Shown here: positions 25,872-34,761 of the stretch, piece by piece | Numbering within the stretch: the first letter of the stretch is position 1 | Layout: each line of letters begins with the position of its first letter | From: Leisingera sp. SS27 | Lineage (GTDB): Bacteria; Pseudomonadota; Alphaproteobacteria; Rhodobacterales; Rhodobacteraceae | Length of the DNA stretch: 64,000 nt | NCBI RefSeq assembly: GCF_028368855.1 | Contig: NZ_JAQNCY010000012.1 | Location: 1-64,000 of the forward strand | Reading direction: 5' to 3' | The notes under the pieces: generated by a model | What the model was told of the DNA's origin: nothing | Databases searched by the model: none | What the model saw: the letters and a program-made list of their open reading frames with translations, nothing else | Made by a program: the position numbers and the translations under genes

Positions 25872-26333
25872 ATGGACATTATTGCTGATATCCTGCTTGC
25901 GGCCGGAGCGCTGGGCGCCGGCTTCTATTGTCTGGTGCTGTCGCGCCGGCTGAAGCGGTTCAATGACCTGGAAAAAGGTGTTGGCGGGGCGGTGGCCGTT
26001 CTGTCTGCCCAGGTGGATGACCTGAACAAATCGCTGCAATCGGCCCAGCAGGTGTCTGATGGGTCCAGTAAGGCGCTGCAGCAGCTGACCGGCCGGGCCG
26101 AATCTGTGGCGCAGCGGCTGGAACTGATGATGGCTTCGATGCACGACATACCCGAAGCAGGTTCTGCAGCTCCTGCGCCAGCTGCGCCCGGTGCCGAAGC
26201 GGCTGAAGACGAAGCAATGGCTGCCGCCTATGAAGAAGCGGACCCGCAGCCTGCTGCCGAGGCGCAGGATGAACCGAAATCTTCTGGTTTGATGTTCGTG
26301 CGCCATAACCGCAGTCAGAATCGGGTGGCGTGA
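25872..26333 (+). CDS. Conserved flagellar-locus membrane protein of unknown function
   Basis: 153 residues. A membrane helix at the N-terminus (IIADILLAAGALGAGFYCLV) is followed by a basic turn (SRRLKRFNDLEKGVGG), a coiled-coil region (VDDLNKSLQSAQQVSDGSSK through about residue 95), then an acidic Ala/Pro-rich tail. I do not recognise a characterised family; small proteins of this build occur beside fliL and motE in other alphaproteobacteria (possibly DUF6468, from memory, not verified). It lies 9 bases after fliL and its stop overlaps the motE start region (GTGATG). A role beside the stator is inferred from position alone. Confidence 0.75.
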   Translation: MDIIADILLAAGALGAGFYCLVLSRRLKRFNDLEKGVGGAVAVLSAQVDDLNKSLQSAQQVSDGSSKALQQLTGRAESVAQRLELMMASMHDIPEAGSAAPAPAAPGAEAAEDEAMAAAYEEADPQPAAEAQDEPKSSGLMFVRHNRSQNRVA

Positions 26334-26938
26334 TGGCGAAGGGAACTAAAAGATTCCGGCGAAGCGGCACTCTGATGATGCTGGCGCTGCTGCTGATGGG
26401 CTCTGCTGTGGTGCGGCTGGGACTTGAGGCCGGGCCAGCAATTGCGCGTGAAGTGGCCAGCCTCAAACAGGCGGGACAAGATGAGGCAGCGCACAACGGT
26501 CAGCCGCAGCGTGACGAGATGCCAACATCCGCTGAGTTGCAGACAATGCTGGCTGCCTTTCAGCAACGGGAAGAGGTCTTGGCTGCCCGAGAGGCGGAGA
26601 TCGAGGACAGGATGAAGGCGCTCGAAATTGCCGACCAGGCGATTGATATGAAACTGGCGGCCTTGGAACAGGCTGAAAAGAACCTGCGCGCAACCCTCGC
26701 GCTGGCTGACGGCGCAACTGAAGCGGACGTATCCCGGTTGACGACGGTTTACGAACAGATGAAACCAAAGGAAGCCTCAGCATTGTTCGAGGAAATGGAC
26801 CCGGCATTTGCTGCGGGATTCCTGGCACGGATGCAGCCAGAGGCCGCCGCCGGTATCATGGCGGGCCTCAGTCCTGAAGCAGCCTATACAATCAGCGTGG
26901 TGCTGGCCGGACGCAACGGATCCGTGCCCAAGGAATAA
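26333..26938 (+). CDS. motE: MotE-like protein (MgtE N-terminal domain)
   Basis: 201 residues, from ATG at 26333 (a GTG at 26330 overlaps the previous stop). A signal anchor (LMMLALLLMGSAVVRLGLEA) leads to a coiled coil (FQQREEVLAAREAEIEDRMK onward) and a C-terminal MgtE-N superhelix: YEQMKPKEASALFEEMDPAF, AAGFLARMQPEAAAGIMAGL, SPEAAYTISVVLAGR. This is the build of MotE, known in Sinorhizobium as a periplasmic chaperone needed for folding of the motor protein MotC. It precedes motA and a large periplasmic protein, which may be its client here. Confidence 0.82.
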   Translation: MAKGTKRFRRSGTLMMLALLLMGSAVVRLGLEAGPAIAREVASLKQAGQDEAAHNGQPQRDEMPTSAELQTMLAAFQQREEVLAAREAEIEDRMKALEIADQAIDMKLAALEQAEKNLRATLALADGATEADVSRLTTVYEQMKPKEASALFEEMDPAFAAGFLARMQPEAAAGIMAGLSPEAAYTISVVLAGRNGSVPKE

Positions 26939-26953
26939 CTTAGGCGCGGCGGC

Positions 26954-26968
26954 TTAGTCTTTCCTTAG
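26954..26968 (+). promoter_or_regulatory. Weak CtrA-like sequence upstream of motA
   Basis: TTAG-TCTTTCC-TTAG matches TTAA-N7-TTAA at 6 of 8 positions, 48 bases before motA in a 78-base gap. Other TAA-rich copies nearby make chance likely. Confidence 0.25.
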
Positions 26969-27016
26969 GAAGACTCACCTAAACTAATAAAAACCAACGA
27001 AATTCGGAGTGGACCT

Positions 27017-27886
27017 ATGATCGGGATTGTAGGCATTGTGGTGATCTTTGCCATGGTGTTCGGCGGATACCTTCTGGCCGGCGGCAAGATGGCGATCATC
27101 CTGAAGTCGCTGCCGTTTGAGATGATGATGATCGGCGGGGCTGCGGTCGGCGCTTTCCTCATTGCCAATGACATGGGCGGTGTGAAGCACACGCTCAAGG
27201 ACATTGGGAAGGTATTCAAAGGGCCTAAATGGAAGCCGGATGATTACCGCGATCTTCTATGCCTGCTGTTTGCATTGATCCGCATCGCCAGGGCCAATCC
27301 GGTTGAAGTGGAGCAGCATATCGAGGATCCGGAAAACTCTTCAGTTTTCAACAAGTATCCCAAGATCCTGGGGGACAAGGAAGCGGTGAACTTGATTTGC
27401 GATACCATGCGCTCAGCCTCGATGAACTATGATGACCCGCATCAGGTCGAGGAAGTTCTGGAAAAGCGGATGGAAGCTAACCTGCATCACGCGCTGCACT
27501 CCAGCCACGCGCTGCAGACCATGGCTGATGGCCTGCCCGCACTGGGGATTGTGGCAGCTGTTCTTGGTGTGATCAAAACCATGGGGTCGATTGACCAGCC
27601 GCCGGAAGTTCTGGGCAAGCTGATTGGCGGCGCGCTGGTCGGGACTTTTCTCGGTGTTTTCCTGTCCTACGGCCTGGTTGCGCCCTTTGCGGGTAAGGTG
27701 AAGGCAGTGGTCGAAGAGGATTCCCATTTTTATCAGCTGATCCGTGAGGTGCTGGTTGCCAACCTCCACAATCATGCCGCGGCCATCTGTATCGAGGTCG
27801 GCCGCCAGAACACTCCCTCGCATTTCCGTCCAGGCTTTTCGGAACTTGAAGAAGCCCTGAAGTCGGTGAAACAGGACGCAGCATGA
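27017..27886 (+). CDS. motA: Flagellar motor stator protein MotA
   Basis: 289 residues with four membrane helices: two at the N-terminus (IVGIVVIFAMVFGGYLLAGG and FEMMMIGGAAVGAFLIAND) and two after the cytosolic loop (LPALGIVAAVLGVIKTMGSI and GTFLGVFLSYGLVAPFAGKV). The loop has RANPVEVEQHIEDPENSSVF, with the charged residues that contact FliG. It forms the proton channel with MotB, encoded apart at 15622. Its stop overlaps the start of the next gene (ATGA), tying the large periplasmic protein to the stator. Confidence 0.95.
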   Translation: MIGIVGIVVIFAMVFGGYLLAGGKMAIILKSLPFEMMMIGGAAVGAFLIANDMGGVKHTLKDIGKVFKGPKWKPDDYRDLLCLLFALIRIARANPVEVEQHIEDPENSSVFNKYPKILGDKEAVNLICDTMRSASMNYDDPHQVEEVLEKRMEANLHHALHSSHALQTMADGLPALGIVAAVLGVIKTMGSIDQPPEVLGKLIGGALVGTFLGVFLSYGLVAPFAGKVKAVVEEDSHFYQLIREVLVANLHNHAAAICIEVGRQNTPSHFRPGFSELEEALKSVKQDAA

Positions 27887-30366
27887 TCTGGCGGGTACTT
27901 GCCACCACAGCTATTTTGATGACGTCTGCTGCTGTCCACGCGCAGACGATCGTGACCCGCTCAGGCGAGCACAAGGGGTTCACGCGCCTTGTGATGCGGC
28001 TGCCAAACGGGGCTGATTGGTCGCTGACCCAAAGCGGGATGACAGCAACGGTGAACATCGCTGCGCCGGAAGCAGTTTTCGATACGTCGCGCGTCTTCAA
28101 TCTGATTCCCAGGACGCGGCTGCAATCATTGGCGCAAAACGGTCCGGGCCAGCCACTGCGGCTGCAGTTGGGGTGTGATTGCACAGTTGCATCTTACGTC
28201 CAGGAAGACGGATACCTCGTGATTGATATACGGGACGGCGGCAAGCCCGCGACGAAACCGCAATTCAGTACGGCGGCAGCAGTTCTGCCACTTACCACGC
28301 CAGTGCCAAAAACGGGTTACCGTTTCGATTTTTCCCAATCCGCTGCAGCAGATGCACGTCTTGCGCTTGAGCTTGCAACGGTGGTTGCCGGACAACAAGA
28401 ACGCCGCCAGGCAGCGGAATTGCGCGAGAAAACAGAGATGGCATCTGCAGATTCAGCAGCGGGTCCTGCATTGGCAGAGAGGGCTGTTCCTAACCTGACA
28501 ACCGTGGAGCTGCCGCTGCACAGCAGTCAAGCCGGGGCAGAGAAAGAAGACCCTGCAACCGAGGTCGCGTCTAAGGCTGAACCAGCCAGAATCCCCGAGA
28601 CAGGCTTGCTGCTTGATATGGATGAGTCTGAGCGTGCAGCTGCGGTTGGCGAATCCGAACGCCGCCTACTCCAGCAAATAGGCCGTGCTGCCAACCAAGG
28701 TCTTTTGAATGTCACGCTAGATGGTGTTCCGCCTGCGGAAACATCAGCGGGTTTGGATCCGCTTGGTGGGACTGGCAGGCCGCTTGACCCGCTTGACCAC
28801 ATTTCCGTTACTTCGGCAATTGACCGGGAAACTGGGCTGGTAGCCGCCTTGATGGATGACAACGGCAAAGACTCGCATTGCTTGAAGGACCGGGACGTCG
28901 CCATTCAGGACTGGGGAGATGAAAGCCCGTTTTCAGACCAAGTGGCCTTGCTGCGCAGCAGTTTGGTGCTGGAATTTGATGATGTGAACCCTACAACAGT
29001 TCAAGCGCTGGCGCGGCTTTATTTGTATTTCAGCTTTGGGGCTGAGGCCCGTTCAGTCATGACTTTTCTGCCACCTGAACAGCAGGAAAGCCAGGAAGCG
29101 GTTTTGCTGAGTGCATTGGCGATGCTGATGGATGGCACGCCCTTACCCGTCAATCACGCGCTGTCCGGGCAGCAGCGCTGTGAAGGCGACAGTGCATTGT
29201 GGGGGGCATTGGCTGATGGTGTTGTGAAGCGCAGCGCAAGTACTGATGCCATTCAGCAAGCGTTTTCCAAGCTGCCGGTGCACTTGAGAGTGCATCTTGG
29301 TCCTAGGGTCAGTAAAATGTTTGCGGAAGCTGGCAATCATCACGTTGCCGAGGCCGTGCTGCGGTCAGTTGATCGGACTGGAGTTGAGGAAGTTCCTGAG
29401 ATTAACCTGGCTGAAGCAGCAATTGCTGAGCTGGAAGGTGATACCGAAACAATGGCCGAAGAGCTGACCAGCGAGGTCGCCGAGCGGACCGGCAACGCGC
29501 CTGCAGCGCTGATTGACCTTGTTGCACTCAGTGTCAAGGAACGTAAGGCTTTGTCTCCGGATGTGCCGGATCTGATTGCTTCCTACGAACTGGAAAATCG
29601 CGAAACTGCACTGGGTGCGGAATTGCGTCACGCTCTGGTCGCGTCATTGGCACTGATGGGACAATTCCACGAAGCATTCGAAGAATTGAAGAGTGTATCA
29701 GACAGGGACGGGCCGGTTGCGCGGGCCGAAGCGCTGGAGCCGCTGATGCTGCTTCTGACAGAGCGTGCCGATGACGTAACATTCCTTCAGTACTCCCTAG
29801 TGTTTTCCAAACAGGCAACGCCGGCTGAGGCGGCGCCGGTGGCAGCGCAGGTGGCGCGCAGGCTGCTGAATCTCGGTTTTGCAGCCCAGGCCCATGAACT
29901 GCTGACCAAACTCGCGTTGGAAACGGATGACGAAACCCGGCGGCTGCTGATGGCTGAAGCTGCATTGGATCTTGATAAGCCGCACCGGGCCCTTGTTGAG
30001 CTGATGGGTCTTGACGGGGCCGAAGCCAACCGGATGCGCGCAGAGGCTCTTTGGCGGAACGGAGAATATGGACGGGCAGGGGAATATCTTCTGGCTGAAG
30101 ATGAGGCGGATGCTGCCGCCCGCGGTTTCTGGCATTCAGAGAACTTGGGTGCAGCCGAAGCAATCGGGACAGACGCTGCAGAATCTTTCGGACCCGTTGC
30201 TTCGGTAACCTCGCAGATCGGCGATAGAGCACAAGATCCTGTAGGGCTGGCGCCGCTGGCCCATGCCCGGGCGCTGGTTGAAAGCAGCGAAGGAACACGA
30301 GGCGGTATTGCTGACCTTCTGAGCCAAATCGGTACCGGTCACGCGCAAACTGCTGTTGATCAGTAA
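27883..30366 (+). CDS. Large exported protein with AMIN-like and helical-repeat regions; MotC-like role suspected
   Basis: 827 residues with a signal peptide (LATTAILMTSAAVHAQ). Residues about 20-120 look like an AMIN-type beta domain (FTRLVMRLPNGADWSLTQSG to YLVIDIRDGG) with a CDC pair. Residues 120-320 are Ala/Glu-rich and probably disordered. From about 340 to the end the sequence is helical, with TPR-like units such as HALVASLALMGQFHEAFEEL, RRLLNLGFAAQAHELLTKLA and ALWRNGEYGRAGEYLLAEDE. No named family is recognised. It overlaps motA by ATGA and lies downstream of a MotE-like chaperone, so a periplasmic stator partner comparable to rhizobial MotC is proposed; sequence alone does not prove it. 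Confidence 0.8.
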   Translation: MIWRVLATTAILMTSAAVHAQTIVTRSGEHKGFTRLVMRLPNGADWSLTQSGMTATVNIAAPEAVFDTSRVFNLIPRTRLQSLAQNGPGQPLRLQLGCDCTVASYVQEDGYLVIDIRDGGKPATKPQFSTAAAVLPLTTPVPKTGYRFDFSQSAAADARLALELATVVAGQQERRQAAELREKTEMASADSAAGPALAERAVPNLTTVELPLHSSQAGAEKEDPATEVASKAEPARIPETGLLLDMDESERAAAVGESERRLLQQIGRAANQGLLNVTLDGVPPAETSAGLDPLGGTGRPLDPLDHISVTSAIDRETGLVAALMDDNGKDSHCLKDRDVAIQDWGDESPFSDQVALLRSSLVLEFDDVNPTTVQALARLYLYFSFGAEARSVMTFLPPEQQESQEAVLLSALAMLMDGTPLPVNHALSGQQRCEGDSALWGALADGVVKRSASTDAIQQAFSKLPVHLRVHLGPRVSKMFAEAGNHHVAEAVLRSVDRTGVEEVPEINLAEAAIAELEGDTETMAEELTSEVAERTGNAPAALIDLVALSVKERKALSPDVPDLIASYELENRETALGAELRHALVASLALMGQFHEAFEELKSVSDRDGPVARAEALEPLMLLLTERADDVTFLQYSLVFSKQATPAEAAPVAAQVARRLLNLGFAAQAHELLTKLALETDDETRRLLMAEAALDLDKPHRALVELMGLDGAEANRMRAEALWRNGEYGRAGEYLLAEDEADAAARGFWHSENLGAAEAIGTDAAESFGPVASVTSQIGDRAQDPVGLAPLAHARALVESSEGTRGGIADLLSQIGTGHAQTAVDQ

Positions 30367-30388
30367 ACCACACACAGCACCGAAGCTT

Positions 30389-30420
30389 CACCGGCTGCCT
30401 CTTCGATGAGGCAGCCGGTG
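30389..30420 (+). terminator. Strong hairpin ending the motA operon
   Basis: CACCGGCTGCCTC (30389-30401) pairs perfectly over 13 bases with GAGGCAGCCGGTG (30408-30420) around a 6-base loop. There is little T run, but it stands 23 bases after the stop codon. Confidence 0.7.
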
Positions 30421-30701
30421 CTGATAACACTTTGTCAACCGCCTGCCGGTAACGTCACAAACGGGTGAATCCTGAATTGGAACGGGCAGAATGCCGGACA
30501 ACTATATATTCCTTGGCCCGCAGGGGCTGTTTCAGCGCGCAGCGGCCGCAGGCTGCAGAGCCAGAGCAAGCACGCGCGTGCAATTCAAAAAACTTTTCAC
30601 ATCAATCTTGTCTCTCCGCTGGTTGGCCAGCCGGAGGGAGACTGGTTCCCGAATGACGCGGACAGAACCCGGGCTGGTTCTTATTCTGCTGCAGGTACCA
30701 A

Positions 30702-30800
30702 ATGGAAAATACCGATCTGTTTTTTCCCTGGCGTGGGTGCTCACAGGGCTGCATGGCCGGCATTGCCATTCGATCGGAAACCACAACGCGCGAGGCGTGA
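30702..30800 (+). CDS. Possible 32-residue upstream reading frame before flhA
   Basis: ATG at 30702, with AGG 7 bases upstream, gives MENTDLFFPWRGCSQGCMAG and then a polar tail, stopping at TGA 30798, three bases before the flhA GTG. The flhA ribosome site (GAGG) lies inside its last codons. It may couple or regulate flhA translation. No family is recognised and it may be chance. Confidence 0.25.
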   Translation: MENTDLFFPWRGCSQGCMAGIAIRSETTTREA

Positions 30801-30803
30801 ACT

Positions 30804-32897
30804 GTGCCTAAGCTAACGACAGAGCAACTTTTCAGTCCGACAGTACTCCTGGCTCTGGCCCTGATGGCGATCATCGTGATGATGATCCTGCCGATGCCGG
30901 CCTGGGTTCTGGATGTCGGCCTAGCAGCCTCTTTTGCGCTGGCCATCCTGATCTTTACAATCACGCTTTTCATCGAACGGCCGTTGGATTTTTCCTCCTT
31001 TCCAACAATTCTTCTGGCGTCGCTGATGCTGCGATTGTCGCTGAATGTGTCCTCGACCAAACTGATCATCGGGCAGGGTCATACTGGCACTGACGCGGCG
31101 GGAGGGGTGATCGAAGGTTTTGCCCAGTTCGTTATGGGCGGCAGTGTTTTCCTGGGCCTTGTTGTGTTCGGTGTACTCTTGATCGTCAACTTCATGGTGA
31201 TCACAAAGGGTGCTGCACGCATGGCCGAAGTTGGCGCCCGCTTTGCCCTGGACGGGATGCCGGGTAAGCAGCTGGCAATTGACGCTGACATGTCAGCAGG
31301 TGCCATTGACCACCAGACCGCCAAGGAACGCCGGGAGCGCGATCAGCAGGAAACCACATTCTTCGGTTCACTGGACGGTGCCTCGAAGTTCGTCAAGGGT
31401 GACGCGGTTGCTGGCCTGCTGATTACGCTGCTGAACCTGGTGATGGGTCTCATCATGGGCGTCCTTGTCCATGGTATGCCGGTCGGCAGCGCTTTCGAGA
31501 CCTATGCCATTCTGACCGTAGGTGACGGTTTGGTATCGCAGATCCCATCGGTGATCATTTCAATTGCGGCAGCACTGCTGCTGGCCCGCGGCGGCACTAC
31601 CGGTTCAACCGATATTGCCCTGTTCGACCAGTTCGGCCGTCATCCGGCTGCGCTGATCACAGTTGCGGTTCTGATGGTGCTATTTGCGTTGGTTCCGGGT
31701 CTGCCGTTTCTGCCCTTCGTAACCGGCGGTGGTGCATTGGGCTTCGTTGCTTTCCGGATGGCCAGGAAAAAAAGGGATGATGCAGAAGCGGAGATAGAGG
31801 AAAAAATTGAAGAAGCCTCGGATCCCTCGGCATCCCGGCCGCTGGGTGATATTCTGGATCTGGATGATCTGCATCTGGAGTTCTCGCCGGACCTGGTCAG
31901 TATGGTTCTGGATGCAGGCACAGGCCTGGATGCGCGGATTGCCAATATGCGGTCTCATATCGCGACCACATTCGGCCTGATCTTGCCCGAAATCCGCCTG
32001 ACAGATCAGCATGAGCTGGAGCGGGGTACTTACGTGATCAAGGTGCAAGGGGTCGAGCAAGTGCGCGGCACATTGCATCCGGACATGGTTCTGGCACTGA
32101 TGCCGGACAATCATGATGCCCTGCCGCCCGGAACGGATGTCACGGAACCGGTTTACGGGGCTCCAGCCCGCTGGATCTCTGCTAAAACGCAGGAACAGGC
32201 CGCGCTGGCCGGCGCAACGGTTGTCACGCCGCCGGAAATTCTTGCAACTCATCTTCTAGAAATCATAAAGCAGAATTTCTCCCGCCTGTTGACGCTTAAA
32301 TCGCTGCGCCGTCTGCTGGATGAGATGACACAGCTCTCCGACGGTTTCCGGGCTGAAGCAAACCGCAAGCTGCTGGATGCGCTTGTGCCGGACAAGGTGC
32401 CGATGGATACCCTGCACGCGGTGTTGCGGCTGCTCTTGGAAGAGCGGGTTTCGATCCGCAACATGCCGTTGATACTTGAATCCATTGCCGAAGCACGGAT
32501 GCACACCACCCAGCCGGAGCTGATTTGCGAACATGTGCGCCAGCGCCTCGGATTCCAGCTGGTCGCTGAAATGAAGCGAGAAGACGGCACCATTCCGCTC
32601 ATCCAGCTGGCACCGGAGTGGGAAGATAAGTTCTCGACCTACCAAGTTGATTCTCAGGGCGCCGGGCTGGATATCGCGTTGCCGCCCGACTTGTTCAACA
32701 GGCTTGCAGACGGGCTGAGCGACAAGCTGGGGACGATTACCGATCAAGGGGTTTTTGCCGCAGTGGTGACGTCTACCCGCCGCCGCCGGTATTTGAAAAC
32801 GATCCTGAAATCGCGCGGGATCACAAATCCGGTCCTGTCCTTCGAGGAAATCGGACTCGAAGCGCGGCCCGCTCTGGTCGGGATGGTACAAGCATGA
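30804..32897 (+). CDS. flhA: Flagellar type III export protein FlhA
   Basis: 697 residues, standard length, from a GTG. The N-terminal half has eight membrane helices; conserved blocks include RPLDFSSFPTILLASLMLRL, SLNVSSTKLIIGQGH, ARFALDGMPGKQLAIDADMS and KERRERDQQETTFFGSLDGA (the FHIPEP cytosolic loop). The C-terminal cytosolic domain (from about residue 330) docks chaperone-substrate pairs and builds the nonameric export ring. It starts the run flhA-fliR-flhB-FliJ-like, where each stop overlaps the next start. Confidence 0.97.
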   Translation: MPKLTTEQLFSPTVLLALALMAIIVMMILPMPAWVLDVGLAASFALAILIFTITLFIERPLDFSSFPTILLASLMLRLSLNVSSTKLIIGQGHTGTDAAGGVIEGFAQFVMGGSVFLGLVVFGVLLIVNFMVITKGAARMAEVGARFALDGMPGKQLAIDADMSAGAIDHQTAKERRERDQQETTFFGSLDGASKFVKGDAVAGLLITLLNLVMGLIMGVLVHGMPVGSAFETYAILTVGDGLVSQIPSVIISIAAALLLARGGTTGSTDIALFDQFGRHPAALITVAVLMVLFALVPGLPFLPFVTGGGALGFVAFRMARKKRDDAEAEIEEKIEEASDPSASRPLGDILDLDDLHLEFSPDLVSMVLDAGTGLDARIANMRSHIATTFGLILPEIRLTDQHELERGTYVIKVQGVEQVRGTLHPDMVLALMPDNHDALPPGTDVTEPVYGAPARWISAKTQEQAALAGATVVTPPEILATHLLEIIKQNFSRLLTLKSLRRLLDEMTQLSDGFRAEANRKLLDALVPDKVPMDTLHAVLRLLLEERVSIRNMPLILESIAEARMHTTQPELICEHVRQRLGFQLVAEMKREDGTIPLIQLAPEWEDKFSTYQVDSQGAGLDIALPPDLFNRLADGLSDKLGTITDQGVFAAVVTSTRRRRYLKTILKSRGITNPVLSFEEIGLEARPALVGMVQA

Positions 32898-33673
32898 ATC
32901 TGAATTTCCTGCCGCCGGAGCTGGTGCTGCTTCTGGGGGCAGGATTCTGGCATGCGGCAATCGTTTTCCTGCGGGTGTCGGCTATGGTTTCAGTGCTGCC
33001 CGCAATGGGGGAGCTTTATGTTCCCGCCCGCGTCAAACTGGCGATCGCTGTTGCATTTACCTTTGTGGTTGCGCCCGCACTGCCGCCCTTTCCTGAACCG
33101 GACGGGGTTATGGGCTATGCGCGGTTCGCGGTGACCGAAGCCATTATCGGCTTGGCAATTGGCGTAGGCGCGCGAATGTTTGTTCTGGCGCTTCAGACGG
33201 CCGGCACGATGGCTGCCCAAAGCACCTCTCTGTCTCAGGTACTAGGCGGTATCGGTGCCGAACCTATGCCTGCCCTTGGGGCTGTGCTGATGATTTCCGG
33301 TGTGACCCTCGCAGTCATGATGGGGCTTCATGTCCGCATTGCGGAACTGCTGATCGGATCCTATCAGATGTTTCCCGCCGGTCAGTTCCCTGCCGCGGCC
33401 GGATTGACAGAATGGGGCGTGTTCCGCGTATCGGAGAGCTTCTCCATGGCTTTCACGCTTGCAGCCCCCTTTGTGATTACCGCCGTTATCTACAACCTGG
33501 CGCTTGGTGTCATTAACCGGGCGATGCCGCAGCTGATGGTGGCGATGGTCGGCGCACCGGTCATCACCTTCTTCGGGTTATTCATCCTGATGGTTGGCAG
33601 TCCGATGATTTTAGATGTCTGGTCCCGCGCCCTGATGACTTTTCTTTCCAACCCCGGAGTCGGAATGCCATGA
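32894..33673 (+). CDS. fliR: Flagellar type III export gate protein FliR
   Basis: 259 residues, six predicted membrane helices. Typical segments are FLRVSAMVSVLPAMGELYVP, ARFAVTEAIIGLAIGVGARM, AGTMAAQSTSLSQVLGGIGA, and NLALGVINRAMPQLMVAMVG. It caps the FliP/FliQ/FliR gate. Its first bases overlap the flhA stop (ATGA) and its last overlap flhB (ATGA). Confidence 0.95.
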   Translation: MNLNFLPPELVLLLGAGFWHAAIVFLRVSAMVSVLPAMGELYVPARVKLAIAVAFTFVVAPALPPFPEPDGVMGYARFAVTEAIIGLAIGVGARMFVLALQTAGTMAAQSTSLSQVLGGIGAEPMPALGAVLMISGVTLAVMMGLHVRIAELLIGSYQMFPAGQFPAAAGLTEWGVFRVSESFSMAFTLAAPFVITAVIYNLALGVINRAMPQLMVAMVGAPVITFFGLFILMVGSPMILDVWSRALMTFLSNPGVGMP

Positions 33674-34761
33674 GCGGTGAAGACGACGACTCTGATAAGT
33701 CATTTGAGCCGACGGAACAAAAACTCCGAAAGGCTCGCGAGAAGGGCGAAGTTGCAAAGTCCACCGACCTGTCCGTGGCAGCTGCATATCTTGGACTGAT
33801 TGTTGCCTTCTACGCGACGGGAAGTGCCAGCGTGGAGGGAATGGGAACCGCGCTGATGGCTTTTCTGGATCAGCCGGACCGGCTGGCACCACTGTTTTTT
33901 GACGGCGGTTCCGCAACTGCACCCACAGGAGGCTTTGCAGGCAGTCTGTTAAGGCCAATTTTACCGTGGTTCATGGTGCCGTTTGCGTTGGTTCTGCTGT
34001 CAATCATCGGCCAGCGGGCCATGGTCTTTGCGCCCAGCAAACTGGAACCGAAACTGTCGCGTCTGTCGATCATATCCAATGCCAAAAACAAGTTTGGCAG
34101 GTCAGGCCTCTTCGAATTCCTTAAAAGCTTCCTGAAGCTGGTGCTCTATTCCGTTTGCCTGGGTGTTTATTTGAGCCATCGGCTCCCGGATATGATTTCG
34201 TCCTCCGGCACCGGGCCGCAATCGGTCGTGCTGATGCTGTCGCAGCTCGCGCTCGAGTTTCTGTTCTTGGCTCTTGTCATATCATTGGCGATCGGGGTCG
34301 TTGACGCGGTGTTTCAGCATGCTGAACACCGCCGTAAAAACATGATGTCGCGCAAGGAAATCCAGGACGAGATGAAGGACGCCGAGGGTGACCCGCATGT
34401 GAAGGGCAAAAGACGCCAGCGCGGCCAGGAGATCGCGATGGGCCAGATGCTGGCCGAGGTGCCGAATGCCGACGTGGTAATCGTCAACCCGACCCACTAT
34501 GCGGTTGCATTGAAATGGAGCCGCGAAAAGGGAGCCTCGCCGGTTTGCGTTGCCAAGGGGGTTGATGAAGTGGCTGCAGCGATCCGGCGTGTGGCCAATG
34601 AAAATGCGGTGCCGATACACAGTGACCCGCCCACGGCCCGGGCTTTGCATGCTGCAGTCGAAATCGGCGATGAGATTCTGGAAGAACATTATGCGCCAGT
34701 GGCGGCGGCAATCCGCTTTGCCGAGGAAATGCGAAAGCGCGCCAAGGGGAAAATAACATGA
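33670..34761 (+). CDS. flhB: Flagellar type III export switch protein FlhB
   Basis: 363 residues. It starts with the family signature DKSFEPTEQKLRKAREKGEV, has four membrane helices between about residues 30 and 215, then the cytosolic domain with MSRKEIQDEMKDAEGDPHVK and the self-cleavage site NPTH at about residue 273. Cleavage between N and P switches export from rod-hook to filament proteins, together with FliK (44575). The gene overlaps fliR and the FliJ-like gene by ATGA on both sides. Confidence 0.96.
   Translation: MSGEDDDSDKSFEPTEQKLRKAREKGEVAKSTDLSVAAAYLGLIVAFYATGSASVEGMGTALMAFLDQPDRLAPLFFDGGSATAPTGGFAGSLLRPILPWFMVPFALVLLSIIGQRAMVFAPSKLEPKLSRLSIISNAKNKFGRSGLFEFLKSFLKLVLYSVCLGVYLSHRLPDMISSSGTGPQSVVLMLSQLALEFLFLALVISLAIGVVDAVFQHAEHRRKNMMSRKEIQDEMKDAEGDPHVKGKRRQRGQEIAMGQMLAEVPNADVVIVNPTHYAVALKWSREKGASPVCVAKGVDEVAAAIRRVANENAVPIHSDPPTARALHAAVEIGDEILEEHYAPVAAAIRFAEEMRKRAKGKIT

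Larger units (their letters stand above)
30367..30803 (+). other. Intergenic region between the motA operon and flhA
   Basis: 437 bases with the hairpin at 30389-30420, then a stretch likely to carry the flhA promoter, and a 32-codon frame directly before flhA (separate entry). No CtrA-type box was found here. Confidence 0.55.
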
